Source: Haloarcula sebkhae
Lineage (GTDB): Archaea > Halobacteriota > Halobacteria > Halobacteriales > Haloarculaceae
Assembly (NCBI RefSeq): GCF_014647415.1
Contig: NZ_BMPD01000004.1
Coordinates: forward strand, 1-64,000
DNA: 64,000 nucleotides
Direction: 5' to 3'
The notes under the pieces: model-generated
Told to the model about the DNA's origin: nothing
What the model saw: only the letters and a program-made list of their open reading frames with translations
Databases searched by the model: none
Shown here: positions 1-8,487 of the stretch, in pieces
Position numbering within the stretch: the first letter of the stretch is position 1
How the letters are laid out: each line of letters starts with the position of its first letter
Made by a program: the position numbers and the translations under genes

Positions 1-1
1 C

Positions 2-73
2 TCTGAGCAGGTCTGCGAGTTCCATGAACAGTTCTCGCAACGGCCTGCTCACTTCTCAAACTCGCTCAACTAG
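2..73 (+). CDS. C-terminal end of an unidentified gene entering the window
   Basis: Frame 2 from the left edge stays open for 23 codons and closes with TAG at 71-73. The residues end HFSNSLN and have a normal haloarchaeal composition. The start lies outside the window. It may be the tail of a transposase or of another protein; too little is visible to say. The rest of the leader up to 261 shows no gene. Confidence 0.4.
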   Translation, partial: SEQVCEFHEQFSQRPAHFSNSLN

Positions 74-261
74 ACAGTGCCGGATAAAATCACTAGTGCG
101 AAGGACACAGTATCCATACATATTGTAAAATATGAGCTACCTACTAACTTGGGGCAGATCGAACTCCTCGCGAGAGACGGTTACCGCTAACGGACGTAGA
201 ACCATGGCAGCATTGTAACCAAGTCAAACGTTTATACGGACTGTCGCGTAAGTAGTGTAGT

Positions 262-3200
262 ATGCGGAAGTTGGCCGGTGAAACTGGACCGGCACCAACG
301 GATAGTGGCACGGCAGCCTCGAAAATCAAGGTTCTGTTAGTCGATGACTACGGAGAGTTTCGACAGACGACGGCGGAACTGTTGGAACACGAGAACAACC
401 GTATCGAGGTCATCGAGGCCGCAAGCGTCGAGGATGCGCTCAGCTACTTCGATTCCGAGTCGATCGACTGTATCGTCAGTGACTACGAGATGCCCGAAGC
501 TAACGGGATTGAATTCGTAGAAACGGTGCGACAGTCTAACGGTGATCTCCCATTTATTTTGTTGACAGGACAAGGAAGTGAGAAACTCGCCAGCGAAGCG
601 GTTTCAGCCGGCGTCACCGATTACTTCGTCAAGGGCGGCGGGCCAGAGCAGTACGCGGTGCTCACAAACAGGATAGAGAACGCGGTGGAATCACACCGAT
701 TCCGCCGAGAAACAGCGCGACTCTCGCGGATTAATTCACTATTCAGAGAGATAAATCGCCAAGTGTTGAAGGCGTCAACGGCCGAGGAGATCAAGGAGGC
801 TGTCTGTGAAATTCTGACCAGTTCGGATGCCTACCAGTTCGCCTGGATCGGGGAAAAAAACGAGGCGGGTGATATCGTCCCCACCGCGGGCGGTGGCGAC
901 GCACTCGAATACGTCGAAGCGATGCTCTCCCGCTATGGCCGCTCAGTTTTCGATGACGGACCGTTTGGCCATGCGATCGAAACCGGCGAGCATCAGGTAG
1001 CGTCAGATATCCGGACTGAATCGTCTGTCCAGCCCTGGCACGAACTCGCATCGGAGTACGGGTTCCAGTCGATGATTGTTCTCCCGATTCAGTACACGGG
1101 ATCAGTACAGAGTGTGGTTTCGATATACGCGGACACGCCTTTCGCGTTTGACGAGGCGGAGCAGACAGTGCTGACAGAGCTTGCGGAGATTGTCGCCGAT
1201 GGTCTCTATTCAACCGAAACGCGTGCCGAACTCGAAATGCGGGAGGAAGTCCTGCGAACAATTACCGAAGTGTTCACAGCGCGGGACGGGGCACTACAGG
1301 AACAGATAGCGGACCTCATGCAAGTCGGTCGCAGCGTGCTCGGAACCGAGTACGCGACACTCTCTCACGTCAACGGGATGGAATACGATTTCGAAGTGCT
1401 CCAGACACCTGACGAAACGATTTTTTCAGGCGGAACGATTCCGTTGTCGGAAACCCCCTGTGCGAAAGCTATCGCGAACGAGGAAACGGTCGTGATGACA
1501 GACGTCGATGCCGAATGCGGCGAATCTGACCGAGACCATATATGGGATGACGAAGTCAATCGGTATCTCGGAACGCCACTCACTGTGGGTGGTAGCATAT
1601 ACGGGACGCTCTGTTTCTATGGGTCCGGGGCGGGCGGGTCAAAGTTCTCAGACTGGGACGTGACACTCGTCGACCTTCTGAGCAAGTGGATCGGAAACGA
1701 ACTACAGACACAGCGGGCTGAGATGGGTTTTACACAGTTGTACGAAACGGCGACAGATCTCTTGGGTGTGACTTCAGAGGAGGAAGCCGCTCAAATTGTC
1801 GTCTCGCGGACCCGGGATATCATCGGTCTCCCTGAGGTCGTGCTGTACGCGTTCGATAGCGATACGAACACCTTTCGCCCACTTTCGGCCACAGAGACCG
1901 AGGAGCAACAAGCTATCCCAGCAGACAGTGATAGCTTCGTAAGTTCGGCCTTTTTCACCGAGGAAACTATCGTTTGCGACGGAAACTCGGCCTCGGACGA
2001 GGACGCGATGACTGATGGAAAGGCCGTGTTTGTCCCACTGGGCGACCATGGAGTGCTTCGGGCGGGCGACGCGGTCGGCGGCGAGTTCGACACTCAGACC
2101 CGTCGAATTACCGAACTACTCGGGGCGACGATTCGAACGGCGTTCGATAGGCTGACCTACGAGACAGAACTTGAAGACAGACAGCGCGACTTGGAGCAAC
2201 AGACGGTTCAGCTTGAGCAGATGAATCAGTTGACAGAGCTGAGTCAGAAAATTCACGAGCGAGTGCTCAGGGCAGATAGTCGCTCAGAAATAGAGCAAGC
2301 AGTGTGTGACCAGTTGGTCGCGTCCGACATCTGTTCGTTTGCGTGGATCGGGGAATACGAATCCGATACCGACCGAGTCACGCCACGGACGTGGGCAGGA
2401 ACCGACCGTGGCTTTCTGGAGGAATCCCGCACACCCTCCAATGAGACGCCGGCTCCACCAGCAGTCCAGACAGCCCGGACTAACGAACAGACGCTGAACA
2501 ACAACATCGCGGACGGGCTCAGGGGGAAAGGGTGGCAACGGCGGCTGCTGGAACGGGGGTTCCAGTCAGTCGTCAGCATCCCACTCAGCTATCAGCAACT
2601 CTCCTACGGCATCCTGACCGTGTACGCGAAAACGCCGGACGTTTTCGATTTGCCGACACAGTCAGTGCTCGAAGAGGTGAGTGAGACCGTCGGATACGCC
2701 ATTAACAGCGTTGAGACGAAGCAAGGGCTCGTGGCGGATCGGGCTGTCGAACTCCAGCTAGAAGCAACGGAATCCGACGATATCATTCATCGGATCGCGG
2801 GCGTTGTCGATACAGAAGTCACATTTGAGGGTATCGTCCCACAGGGGGACACCAGTTGCATCGTGTTTTTCAGCACTGACGCTCCACCAGATGACCTACA
2901 AGCATGTTTGGACACCCTCCCTCGGATCGAGCGATTAGAGTGTTTAACTGACACAGAAGACACGAGCCTGTTCGAAGCAACAGTATCGGGTACACAACTC
3001 GCACTGACAGTCGCCGAACAAGGAGGAGCCCCGCAATTAATCCAATCTGACGGTAAGACTCTGGAGATTCAGCTCGAGGTCCCACAGACGGTCGACATTC
3101 GCCAACTCATAGCTGAATTACGGCGTTCATGTCCGGACATCGAGCTGGTAGGCCGCCACAAGCGGGAACGTGGTGTTCAAACTCGTGAGTCATTCCACTC

Positions 3201-3420
3201 AGAATTGACAGCACAGCTAACCCCCCGCCAATTCGAGGTCCTGCTTGCAGCCTTTTATAGCGGATTCTACCAATCTCCCCGTGACAAGACCGGTCAAGAG
3301 ATCGCCGATACGCTCGATATTTCACAGCCGACGTTCAGCCACCACCTTCGGGTAGCTATCCGGAAGCTCCTAGAACAGTTGTTTAGCGAAGGGGGAACGA
3401 CCCAGCATCTAGATAGATAG
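262..3420 (+). CDS. Bat-type multi-GAF response regulator with HTH_10 output
   Basis: Cytosolic signal-responsive transcription regulator of the bacterio-opsin-activator type. Residues about 22-140 form a receiver domain: acidic pair D28/D29, phospho-acceptor D74 in IVSDYEMP, T102 and K124. Three or four GAF-like modules follow (about 160-320, 330-475, 480-640, 660-850); two of them carry the same phrase FAWIGE. They end in a Bat-associated region and a C-terminal HTH_10 domain (about 985-1041) that starts LTPRQFEVLLAAF. There is no histidine kinase domain, so the phosphate donor must act in trans. A small HalOD1 gene follows in the same direction after about 70 bp. At 1052 residues it is long for the family but not unusual in haloarchaea. 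The ligand is unknown. Confidence 0.88.
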   Translation: MRKLAGETGPAPTDSGTAASKIKVLLVDDYGEFRQTTAELLEHENNRIEVIEAASVEDALSYFDSESIDCIVSDYEMPEANGIEFVETVRQSNGDLPFILLTGQGSEKLASEAVSAGVTDYFVKGGGPEQYAVLTNRIENAVESHRFRRETARLSRINSLFREINRQVLKASTAEEIKEAVCEILTSSDAYQFAWIGEKNEAGDIVPTAGGGDALEYVEAMLSRYGRSVFDDGPFGHAIETGEHQVASDIRTESSVQPWHELASEYGFQSMIVLPIQYTGSVQSVVSIYADTPFAFDEAEQTVLTELAEIVADGLYSTETRAELEMREEVLRTITEVFTARDGALQEQIADLMQVGRSVLGTEYATLSHVNGMEYDFEVLQTPDETIFSGGTIPLSETPCAKAIANEETVVMTDVDAECGESDRDHIWDDEVNRYLGTPLTVGGSIYGTLCFYGSGAGGSKFSDWDVTLVDLLSKWIGNELQTQRAEMGFTQLYETATDLLGVTSEEEAAQIVVSRTRDIIGLPEVVLYAFDSDTNTFRPLSATETEEQQAIPADSDSFVSSAFFTEETIVCDGNSASDEDAMTDGKAVFVPLGDHGVLRAGDAVGGEFDTQTRRITELLGATIRTAFDRLTYETELEDRQRDLEQQTVQLEQMNQLTELSQKIHERVLRADSRSEIEQAVCDQLVASDICSFAWIGEYESDTDRVTPRTWAGTDRGFLEESRTPSNETPAPPAVQTARTNEQTLNNNIADGLRGKGWQRRLLERGFQSVVSIPLSYQQLSYGILTVYAKTPDVFDLPTQSVLEEVSETVGYAINSVETKQGLVADRAVELQLEATESDDIIHRIAGVVDTEVTFEGIVPQGDTSCIVFFSTDAPPDDLQACLDTLPRIERLECLTDTEDTSLFEATVSGTQLALTVAEQGGAPQLIQSDGKTLEIQLEVPQTVDIRQLIAELRRSCPDIELVGRHKRERGVQTRESFHSELTAQLTPRQFEVLLAAFYSGFYQSPRDKTGQEIADTLDISQPTFSHHLRVAIRKLLEQLFSEGGTTQHLDR

Positions 3421-3490
3421 CGCCTGTCATCTGAGTTTGCTAGTCTGATAGAGTATATGCTGATACGGGAGTGTGTTCATATAAGAAACA

Positions 3491-3754
3491 ATGAGTCTGG
3501 AGTGGAACGAGACAGAAACTGTCTTTTGGGCAAACCAGTACGAATCACCGAGTGAAGCGATTGTGACCGCTATAGCAACTAAAGAATCCGTAACGGAAAC
3601 CAGTCTCCCACCGTTGTACAACCAAATCGACCCGGATGCCCTTGATACACTTGTCGCAGGGCAGACCAACGACGATATTCAGATTAGTTTCACGTACAGT
3701 GGGTACACCGTTCGGATTCGAGACAGCGAGACCATCGAGATCACGCCAACGTAA
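3491..3754 (+). CDS. HalOD1-type output-domain protein
   Basis: Small acidic protein of 87 residues. It has the HalOD1 pattern: an N-terminal helical half (SPSEAIVTAIA), the phrase PPLYNQIDPDALD, and a C-terminal beta segment (ISFTYSGYTVRIRDSETI). HalOD1 is known as a stand-alone or fused domain in haloarchaeal signalling proteins; its biochemical role is not settled. It sits just downstream of the large Bat-type regulator, which suggests a shared sensory function. A TATA-like stretch (GAGTATATGC, 3451-3460) lies about 36 bp upstream of the ATG. A second member of the family is encoded at 45047-45403. Confidence 0.75.
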   Translation: MSLEWNETETVFWANQYESPSEAIVTAIATKESVTETSLPPLYNQIDPDALDTLVAGQTNDDIQISFTYSGYTVRIRDSETIEITPT

Positions 3755-3787
3755 CCGGCTATAACCTTCCTACTAGTTCTTAAGTAG

Positions 3788-3919
3788 GCGGATAACGAGA
3801 AGCCTCTGGTAAGAGAGCATGCTGCGGAGAGGATACGGGAGAGCAATACTGAAGCCGTAAATTCGGATGAGCGAATTTGTAGAGCAATCATCGAACAGTC
3901 AGTATCTCTACCTGACTAG
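3788..3919 (+). pseudogene. Possible gene remnant, 43 codons
   Basis: After an in-frame TAG at 3785-3787 the frame is open to TAG at 3917-3919. It reads as a typical acidic, Arg/Glu-rich haloarchaeal protein (fragments REHAAERIRESNTEAVNSDE and RAIIEQSVSLPD). No ATG, GTG or TTG start is available, so it is more likely the relic of a longer gene than a small protein. The helical heptad-like pattern could come from a HEAT-type repeat, but that is only a guess. Confidence 0.25.
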
Positions 3920-3935
3920 TTGACGATATTTTCTG

Positions 3936-4070
3936 CTACGGCTCAAGTAATCCAGATAATTCAACGTGAATAACAGCCGAGGAGGGTTCTTTTGTCCATC
4001 TATCATTAGTCCGGTAGAATTCTATCAGTCGTGCACCGTCAGCGGGATCAGAATAAGGATCGAATCTCAC
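3936..4070 (-). pseudogene. Possible small or decayed gene, 44 residues
   Basis: Opposite-strand frame opened by GTG at 4070 and closed by TAG at 3936-3938. The composition looks coding (fragments RFDPYSDPADGARLIEFYRT and AVIHVELSGLLEP). The same frame continues upstream only as far as a TAA, so this may be the C-terminal piece of a lost gene. No family recognised. Confidence 0.27.
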
Positions 4071-4626
4071 ACCGATTAGTTCAGATTACCCATTGGATTG
4101 CGATCACGACTGCAGATGTGGTTCCAGGGAATCATCACTAGATTGACTGTCAGCGACCTCGTGAACCAAAGAGCAGAGGCAGTACCGCAGAATCACGATG
4201 TATTATTAATAGGATGCTATGCAGTTTCTGTCTATTCTCGTTGGAATTCGATAGCGTAGTACTAATATATGTATCAATAATAATACGAAAAGGTTCGGAG
4301 TTTCGCAGTAATGAAATAGAGGGCTGTACCGATCCGAACAACAACACACTGTACTGCGCTTTCACATGCAGGTTTGTTTTTATTTATTGCAGGTCGTTGT
4401 GATTGAGTCATGTAGTACACCAAATAATTCCGGCTGTCATAAACTGAAGGATTATATACAGACTGTGGTCAGTCAACGAAGAACGGGAATACGGTATGCG
4501 AGACAAGTAGCTATTTCTTACTCAGGAATCAGAAGGTAACGGGGGTGTAACAAAACGGTACCCCGGGGTTCGTGTATATATGTGGCTCTCGCGGCCTGAA
4601 CACAAACCAATGCAGCAATCAAGGTC

Positions 4627-5181
4627 ATGAGCGAACCGATGGTAGAGGAAGAACCAGAGCTCTCACGCGACCAGATGTTCGATATCCTCAGCAGTTCGAG
4701 GCGTCGATATACGCTTTACTATCTACGCCAGCAAAAAGAGCCAGTCCAGCTAACCGACTTAGCTGAGGAGTTGGCTGCGTGGGAGAACGACACCACCGTC
4801 GAAGAGCTCTCCTCACAGGCGCGAAAGCGGGTGTACGTCTCACTGTATCAGACCCATGCTCCGAAGCTTCAAGAGGCAGGGCTAATAACGTACGACGCTG
4901 ATACGGGTGAGATAGCTCTTCGAGAGGATGCTCCAGAGGTTGAACCATTCATCAGCAATAGTGATGGTGACTCTAAATGGTATCAGTACTATGGGGCCGT
5001 AGCCCTGTTGAACGCCATTTTACTCCTAGCAGCAATTGCCGGTCTGCCGCCGCTCAATGCGATCAGTCCGTTAGTTATCGGGCTAGTCGTCATTAGTTCA
5101 TTTCTCGTGCTTTCTATTGCTCACGCAGTCACCGGACGGCGAGGGAAAAATGATAACACGTTTGATATCGGCGAGCCGTGA
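4627..5181 (+). CDS. DUF7344-type winged-helix protein with C-terminal membrane anchor
   Basis: Predicted membrane-tethered transcription regulator of 184 residues. The N-terminal half (about 12-105) has the haloarchaeal DUF7344 winged-helix pattern: LSRDQMFDILSSSRRRYTL, then LTDLAEELAAWEN, then ARKRVYVSLYQTHAPKL, then a short beta wing ending near EIALRED. Two hydrophobic segments follow at about 121-138 and 145-164, with a positively charged tail. Such genes often border surface-glycan clusters in haloarchaea, and this one precedes the glycan locus; a paralogue with the same layout is at 34648-35283. A regulatory link to the cluster is an inference from position. Confidence 0.75.
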   Translation: MSEPMVEEEPELSRDQMFDILSSSRRRYTLYYLRQQKEPVQLTDLAEELAAWENDTTVEELSSQARKRVYVSLYQTHAPKLQEAGLITYDADTGEIALREDAPEVEPFISNSDGDSKWYQYYGAVALLNAILLLAAIAGLPPLNAISPLVIGLVVISSFLVLSIAHAVTGRRGKNDNTFDIGEP

Positions 5182-5223
5182 GTTGGACGCTGAACTGACT
5201 GAAAATACCCCCAGAAGTATATG

Positions 5224-5343
5224 CTATTCTTCGTCGTCGGCAGCACCGTCCGGCAGTAATTGATCGGGCGACCGTTTGTACATCGGAGTGCTCGCGAATT
5301 CCGAAATCCGTTCCATTTCGCTGTCGGAGATATGTTCCGGCAT
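5224..5343 (-). CDS. Conserved-looking small acidic protein, 39 residues
   Basis: Short gene convergent with the DUF7344 gene, ATG at 5343 and TAG at 5224-5226. It begins MPEHISDSEMERISEFAST, continues PMYKRSPDQLLPD and ends in an acidic tail GAADDEE. The composition, the clean ATG and the lack of any competing gene make it a credible small protein. It has no membrane segment, Cys pair or other motif, so no function can be given. It may be cytosolic. Confidence 0.6.
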   Translation of the reverse strand: MPEHISDSEMERISEFASTPMYKRSPDQLLPDGAADDEE

Positions 5344-5535
5344 ACACCGCTACGTGTAACTGTTACAGTTTAGTAATTGAGTTCATATTTGAGGTAGTCG
5401 GCTTCTTCTAGACGCTTGTCAGTTGTCGATATCCGAGGTATCCCAGTGTTGAGCTTTCGGGATTTTATTGTAAAACCCTCCGGATGCTGCGACTATCGGA
5501 AGTACTCACCCAGATATCGGCTATAGAAGTGTTTA

Positions 5536-5670
5536 TCAGGGGTTCTGAATGCAATCATAACGTTCGTTTTCGGCTGCGAATTCTGGTATGCAGTTGTGTT
5601 GTGTCTGCTGGACATCAATGACTTTCTGAGGACCTAATTTTAATTTGAGGCCGTCTGGCAGTGTATCCAC
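5536..5670 (-). pseudogene. Possible decayed gene, 44 codons
   Basis: GTG at 5670 to TGA at 5536-5538 on the minus strand. It reads VDTLPDGLKLKLGPQKVIDV and later IPEFAAENERYDCIQNP, which looks protein-like. The frame is closed by TGA a few codons upstream of the GTG, and no longer gene can be assembled. Family unknown. Confidence 0.22.
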
Positions 5671-5740
5671 AAGTAGTCAGGAGAATCGTCGAATCCTTGC
5701 AAAAGATTAGATCCACGCCATAGCTAAAAAATCAAGATCG

Positions 5741-5905
5741 GAATGAGCCGGGAAGGACGGTGTGACCGAAGCCGTTCCGGCTCACTGTCAAAGTGGAGAG
5801 AGCGATCCGAGTCGACAGCGACTATACAGGGCACGAGCGTCCCTGAGGGGGGTGGTAAGGATTGGGCCGGTGTTGTGGGTGTCGGGTAACTGCCCTCTCC
5901 ACCAG
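5741..5905 (+). ncRNA. Candidate structured RNA element
   Basis: A GC-rich island inside AT-rich spacer with several nested inverted repeats. TGAGCCGG (5744-5751) pairs with CCGGCTCA (5777-5784). GTGGAGAG (5793-5800) pairs with CTCTCCAC (5895-5902) and would enclose two hairpins: AGTCG/CGACT (5810-5814 with 5819-5823) and CAGGG/CCCTG (5827-5831 with 5841-5845). GGGC (5864-5867) can pair with GCCC (5892-5895). It does not look like tRNA, 5S, SRP or RNase P RNA. The same block also holds a 48-codon frame (ATG 5743, TAA 5887-5889) whose Ser/Arg-rich product is atypical for a haloarchaeon, so a small protein is the competing reading. Strand is uncertain. Confidence 0.35.
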
Positions 5906-6487
5906 TATCTTATCTTCAAGGGTGTATTGTTATAGTCGTGTTATTCCGACATAGCGGTGCTTACTGCCCCAAAGTTGCGTGGGAACAGCTGTAGCTGAGC
6001 CTTTTACTCAAGAGTTGAATTCAGAATTAAAGTTTGTAGTGGTGCTATTTGGAAGGGACATTTTCGGTTTAGCGGTTCGAGCGTAGCGGCCATAAGAGAG
6101 TAACATATGTAATATATGTTTTAGATACTGGAGGGATATTGGTACGGAGACACTCAGAAATCTCCGAATGAACTTGATTCGATAGTAAATCCTATGGCTA
6201 TACCCAATTCATTTGCTCCTCGCATTACACCACAAAGCAGTGACATCGCCTAGAGTAGTTCTATCGAGTATCGGGTAATTTTATCCTACTACTGGAGATC
6301 AGTCTGCTTTCACGGTACTGTTGCGGTTGGAGACTGTAGGATAGGTTGGTAAGTAAATGGATTGTAAATGATGTGTAGATGCTGTGTATAAGGGCACAAT
6401 CTTTAATATAGTAATTACACCTTTCCGAGATATGCTTGACGTAAGCGCGGTAGAGAGGGAGTTTAAAGATTGTATTAATATGAGATT

Positions 6488-6577
6488 ATGGCTATGGGGC
6501 CAGGGTCAGAACGCGCGGTTTACACACAAGCGGTTGAGTTTGTCAAGATCGGGATGTTTGAATGGAGTGCCGGCTGA
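6488..6577 (+). CDS. Possible 29-residue leader peptide
   Basis: ATG at 6488 to TGA at 6575-6577, directly abutting the ATG of the next gene at 6578. It starts MAMGPGSERAVY and ends KIGMFEWSAG. The stop-start junction would allow translational coupling. The frame is short and no homologue comes to mind, so it may be chance. Confidence 0.25.
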   Translation: MAMGPGSERAVYTQAVEFVKIGMFEWSAG

Positions 6578-6778
6578 ATGATGTCCTCAGAGGAGTGGGA
6601 AGACGTACCGACAGATCCAGACTGGGAATCGGACCTAGGCTACAAGATGGAAGAACTGACCGTTGTCAAATCTTCGACTGATTCACAGTTGATATTTTTA
6701 CCGGAACATGAGTCACAACTCGGTGAAGAAGAGTTCATTGTTATTCACTCGGATTCACTTCGAGATCTACGCCGATAG
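6578..6778 (+). CDS. Small acidic haloarchaeal protein, 66 residues
   Basis: Begins MMSSEEWEDVPTDPDWESDL and continues GYKMEELTVVK, with a beta-rich C-terminal half (QLIFLPEHESQL, EEFIVIHSDSLRDL). Acidic composition and domain-like alternation suggest a folded cytosolic protein. I recall similar short proteins of unknown function in haloarchaea but cannot name the family with certainty. A second ATG sits one codon downstream. It stands alone ahead of the glycan locus. Confidence 0.6.
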   Translation: MMSSEEWEDVPTDPDWESDLGYKMEELTVVKSSTDSQLIFLPEHESQLGEEEFIVIHSDSLRDLRR

Positions 6779-7052
6779 CTGAACAGTCAGTTACTATATA
6801 ACGTACTCAATAGTAGGATGAACAAGCCGATATCAACCTCCGACAGCAGTAGAGAGTACGCACTTTTTCTTGGTTCCTTGTTTCCGCATCTCGTTGATAA
6901 ACCCGCTAGCTTGCTCTTGCACGTGTTCCCGTCGTGGGATTGTGCACCGATATTACTGCACGGTGGCTGCCGCTGTAAGCAGATCTAAACCACTCCCAAT
7001 ATACGCGCTAGTAGTAGCATAACAAACCGGGAAGGCCATGTATTGATTGGCT
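6779..7052. other. Spacer ahead of the glycan locus
   Basis: About 270 bases with no gene that I accept. A Lys/Glu-rich minus-strand frame (fragment GFINEMRKQGTKKK) looks faintly coding but has no start and is closed on both sides, so it may be another relic. Confidence 0.35.
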
Positions 7053-7328
7053 ATGTGTGCTGGATGGGTTCGACAGTTCGTGGGAGTCTTTATTATTTGG
7101 CTATCGGCGACGTTGGGAGGGATGATATTTATTGGCCGTTGGAACCCGTTATTGTATTACCTGCTCAGCTACGCAGGCTTTCTATTTGCGGTCGAAATCA
7201 GCAATCCAGATGGTGTCCGCCCAAAAAATCACAAGCGACTACGCTGGGTTTCCATGGGCGGGTTTGTGGTGTTCATCTATGGAGTTGTATCGTGGGTACA
7301 GGCTGTCATTGCAACCATGCCAAGGTAA
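7053..7328 (+). CDS. Small multi-pass membrane protein
   Basis: 91-residue protein with three predicted hydrophobic segments: FVGVFIIWLSATLGGMIFI, then LLYYLLSYAGFLFAVEI, then GGFVVFIYGVVSWVQAVIA. A short loop, NPDGVRPKNHKRLRW, separates the last two. ATG at 7053 is preferred; a TTG two codons earlier is also in frame. It lies 82 bp before a glycosyltransferase in the same direction and may be co-transcribed with it. Family not recognised; a role in the envelope or glycan pathway is inferred only from position. Confidence 0.55.
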   Translation: MCAGWVRQFVGVFIIWLSATLGGMIFIGRWNPLLYYLLSYAGFLFAVEISNPDGVRPKNHKRLRWVSMGGFVVFIYGVVSWVQAVIATMPR

Positions 7329-7410
7329 GCCAGGTGAAGGCGTTACCTACTAATGACAGGATGTCTATACTAATGTCTTGAAAGAGAGTTCTACTTCGTA
7401 GAAAGATTAC

Positions 7411-8217
7411 ATGGTATCGGTCAGCGTTGTTATCGCGACATTGAAGCCACGAGATGAGATTGAAGCAATACAGTGCCTCAAAGGGCACGCGTTCGACGAA
7501 TTTGAGGTTATCGTATGTGATGAGAGCCCTGTGACTAGAGCACGAAATGAAGGGATCAGACAAGCCTCAGCTGACAAGATCGTATTTCTCGATGATGATT
7601 CCCGACCTCGCTCAGGATATCTTCAAAAAGCCGATGAGCTCCTCGAAACGGAGGCGGCATTCGCCGGTCGAACTATCCACCCGGTCGATGATGTGCTTGC
7701 TCGCCATTTCACCGCCCATTACGACTGGGGGGACAATCCTTGCTACGTCAAACACTTCTGGGGGTGTAACATGGGCGTTCACAGGGACGTATTCAAGACA
7801 GTCGGTGGATGGGACGAACAGATGGGGTGGGGTCACGAGGAAAAGGAACTTGCCAGGCGAATCAGAGCCGAGTTTGATATTCGGTACGATCCTGAGCTCA
7901 TCGTTGACCATCCGTACGCGTCGTCTATTACGGAATACTGGAAGAAACAGTATAAGCTCGAAACAAAGAGTCCGTACTACTGGTCAAAATGTAACGTCTC
8001 GAAAGCAGAGCAACTCAAGAATATTGGCTGTGAGGCATTTGACCCGCTGAATTACGTCAGAATAACGCCAGTAGCTACCGTTATAGAAGCGGGGAGTACT
8101 GTTGCAAAGACGGCTGGTCGTCTTCGAGGATTCCTCAACCACGCCCACTACGAAGAGGACAGAGGCGAAGTACCGAATATTGATCGACACTCCGAATCCG
8201 CGGAATCGTCAGACTAA
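7411..8217 (+). CDS. Family 2 glycosyltransferase
   Basis: 268-residue GT-A fold enzyme predicted to move a sugar from a nucleotide-activated donor to a lipid-linked or surface glycan at the inner face of the membrane. The N-terminus MVSVSVVIATLKPRDEIE is the usual beta1/nucleotide-binding start. The metal-binding acidic motif is FLDDDSRPR (about residues 51-59). The acceptor half contains GGWDEQMGWGHEEKELARR, where the ED/EE pair is the likely catalytic base region. No transmembrane helix is evident. The protein is shorter than two-domain GT2 enzymes but complete. It opens the glycan locus; donor and acceptor cannot be read from sequence. Confidence 0.85.
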   Translation: MVSVSVVIATLKPRDEIEAIQCLKGHAFDEFEVIVCDESPVTRARNEGIRQASADKIVFLDDDSRPRSGYLQKADELLETEAAFAGRTIHPVDDVLARHFTAHYDWGDNPCYVKHFWGCNMGVHRDVFKTVGGWDEQMGWGHEEKELARRIRAEFDIRYDPELIVDHPYASSITEYWKKQYKLETKSPYYWSKCNVSKAEQLKNIGCEAFDPLNYVRITPVATVIEAGSTVAKTAGRLRGFLNHAHYEEDRGEVPNIDRHSESAESSD

Positions 8218-8313
8218 GTGTCTCTGGGTCTCTTCGCTGTTCTGAATTTAGACAAACTAGCAGCTTCTGGGCCAACTCTTTCCTTAGAGAGAGTTATGAA
8301 AGATCCGTACTAG

Positions 8314-8487
8314 TTACTCACCGAATCCCTGCTCACCATAACCATCCTCGCCGTATCCACGATACAATATCTCCCGCTTCAAAAGCACTGCAATTCCGAA
8401 CGAGAATCCAGTCGCAACGAGGGCTAGAATGGTCCGCCTGGTCGCCTGCTCCGACTCCACAGTCCTAGTCTTTTCATTTGAAGACAT
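8314..8487 (-). CDS. 57-residue membrane protein with Gly-Tyr-Gly tail
   Basis: Short gene read on the minus strand, ATG at 8487 and TAA at 8314-8316. A charged N-terminus (MSSNEKTRTVESEQATRR) precedes one hydrophobic segment at about 19-37 (TILALVATGFSFGIAVLL), then a basic KRE and a tail RGYGEDGYGEQGFGE. The tail resembles the C-terminus of the CBM6-type lipoprotein at 13879-16083, which ends FGNEGYGMGGYGGTQ. Two proteins of one locus sharing this ending suggests a common sorting, anchoring or interaction signal. That is inference; the family is not known to me. Confidence 0.65.
   Translation of the reverse strand: MSSNEKTRTVESEQATRRTILALVATGFSFGIAVLLKREILYRGYGEDGYGEQGFGE

Larger units (their letters stand above)
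3755..4626. other. Gene-poor spacer with coding remnants
   Basis: An AT-rich stretch of about 870 bases with no intact gene that I can defend. It holds two short protein-like segments without convincing starts (listed separately). A TATA-like sequence, GTATATA at 4574-4580, lies about 50 bp before the next gene and is its probable promoter. A small GGTACCCCGGGGTTCG-like GC patch sits just before that box. Confidence 0.5.
5344..6487. other. Long spacer without confident genes
   Basis: About 1.1 kb, AT-rich except for the GC-rich block around 5741-5905 that is described separately. One possible decayed frame (5536-5670, minus) is listed. Between 5906 and 6487 I see only AT-rich sequence with many stops in all frames. 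Confidence 0.5.

Noticed and set aside
791-1261. Long minus-strand open frame opposite the Bat-type regulator gene
   Set aside because: Arg/Pro/Ser-rich product typical of antisense frames over GC-rich coding DNA; the plus-strand domains are clear.
6779-7052. 56-codon plus-strand frame starting MNKPISTSDSS
   Set aside because: Cys/Leu/His-rich C-terminus and no domain pattern; treated as non-coding.
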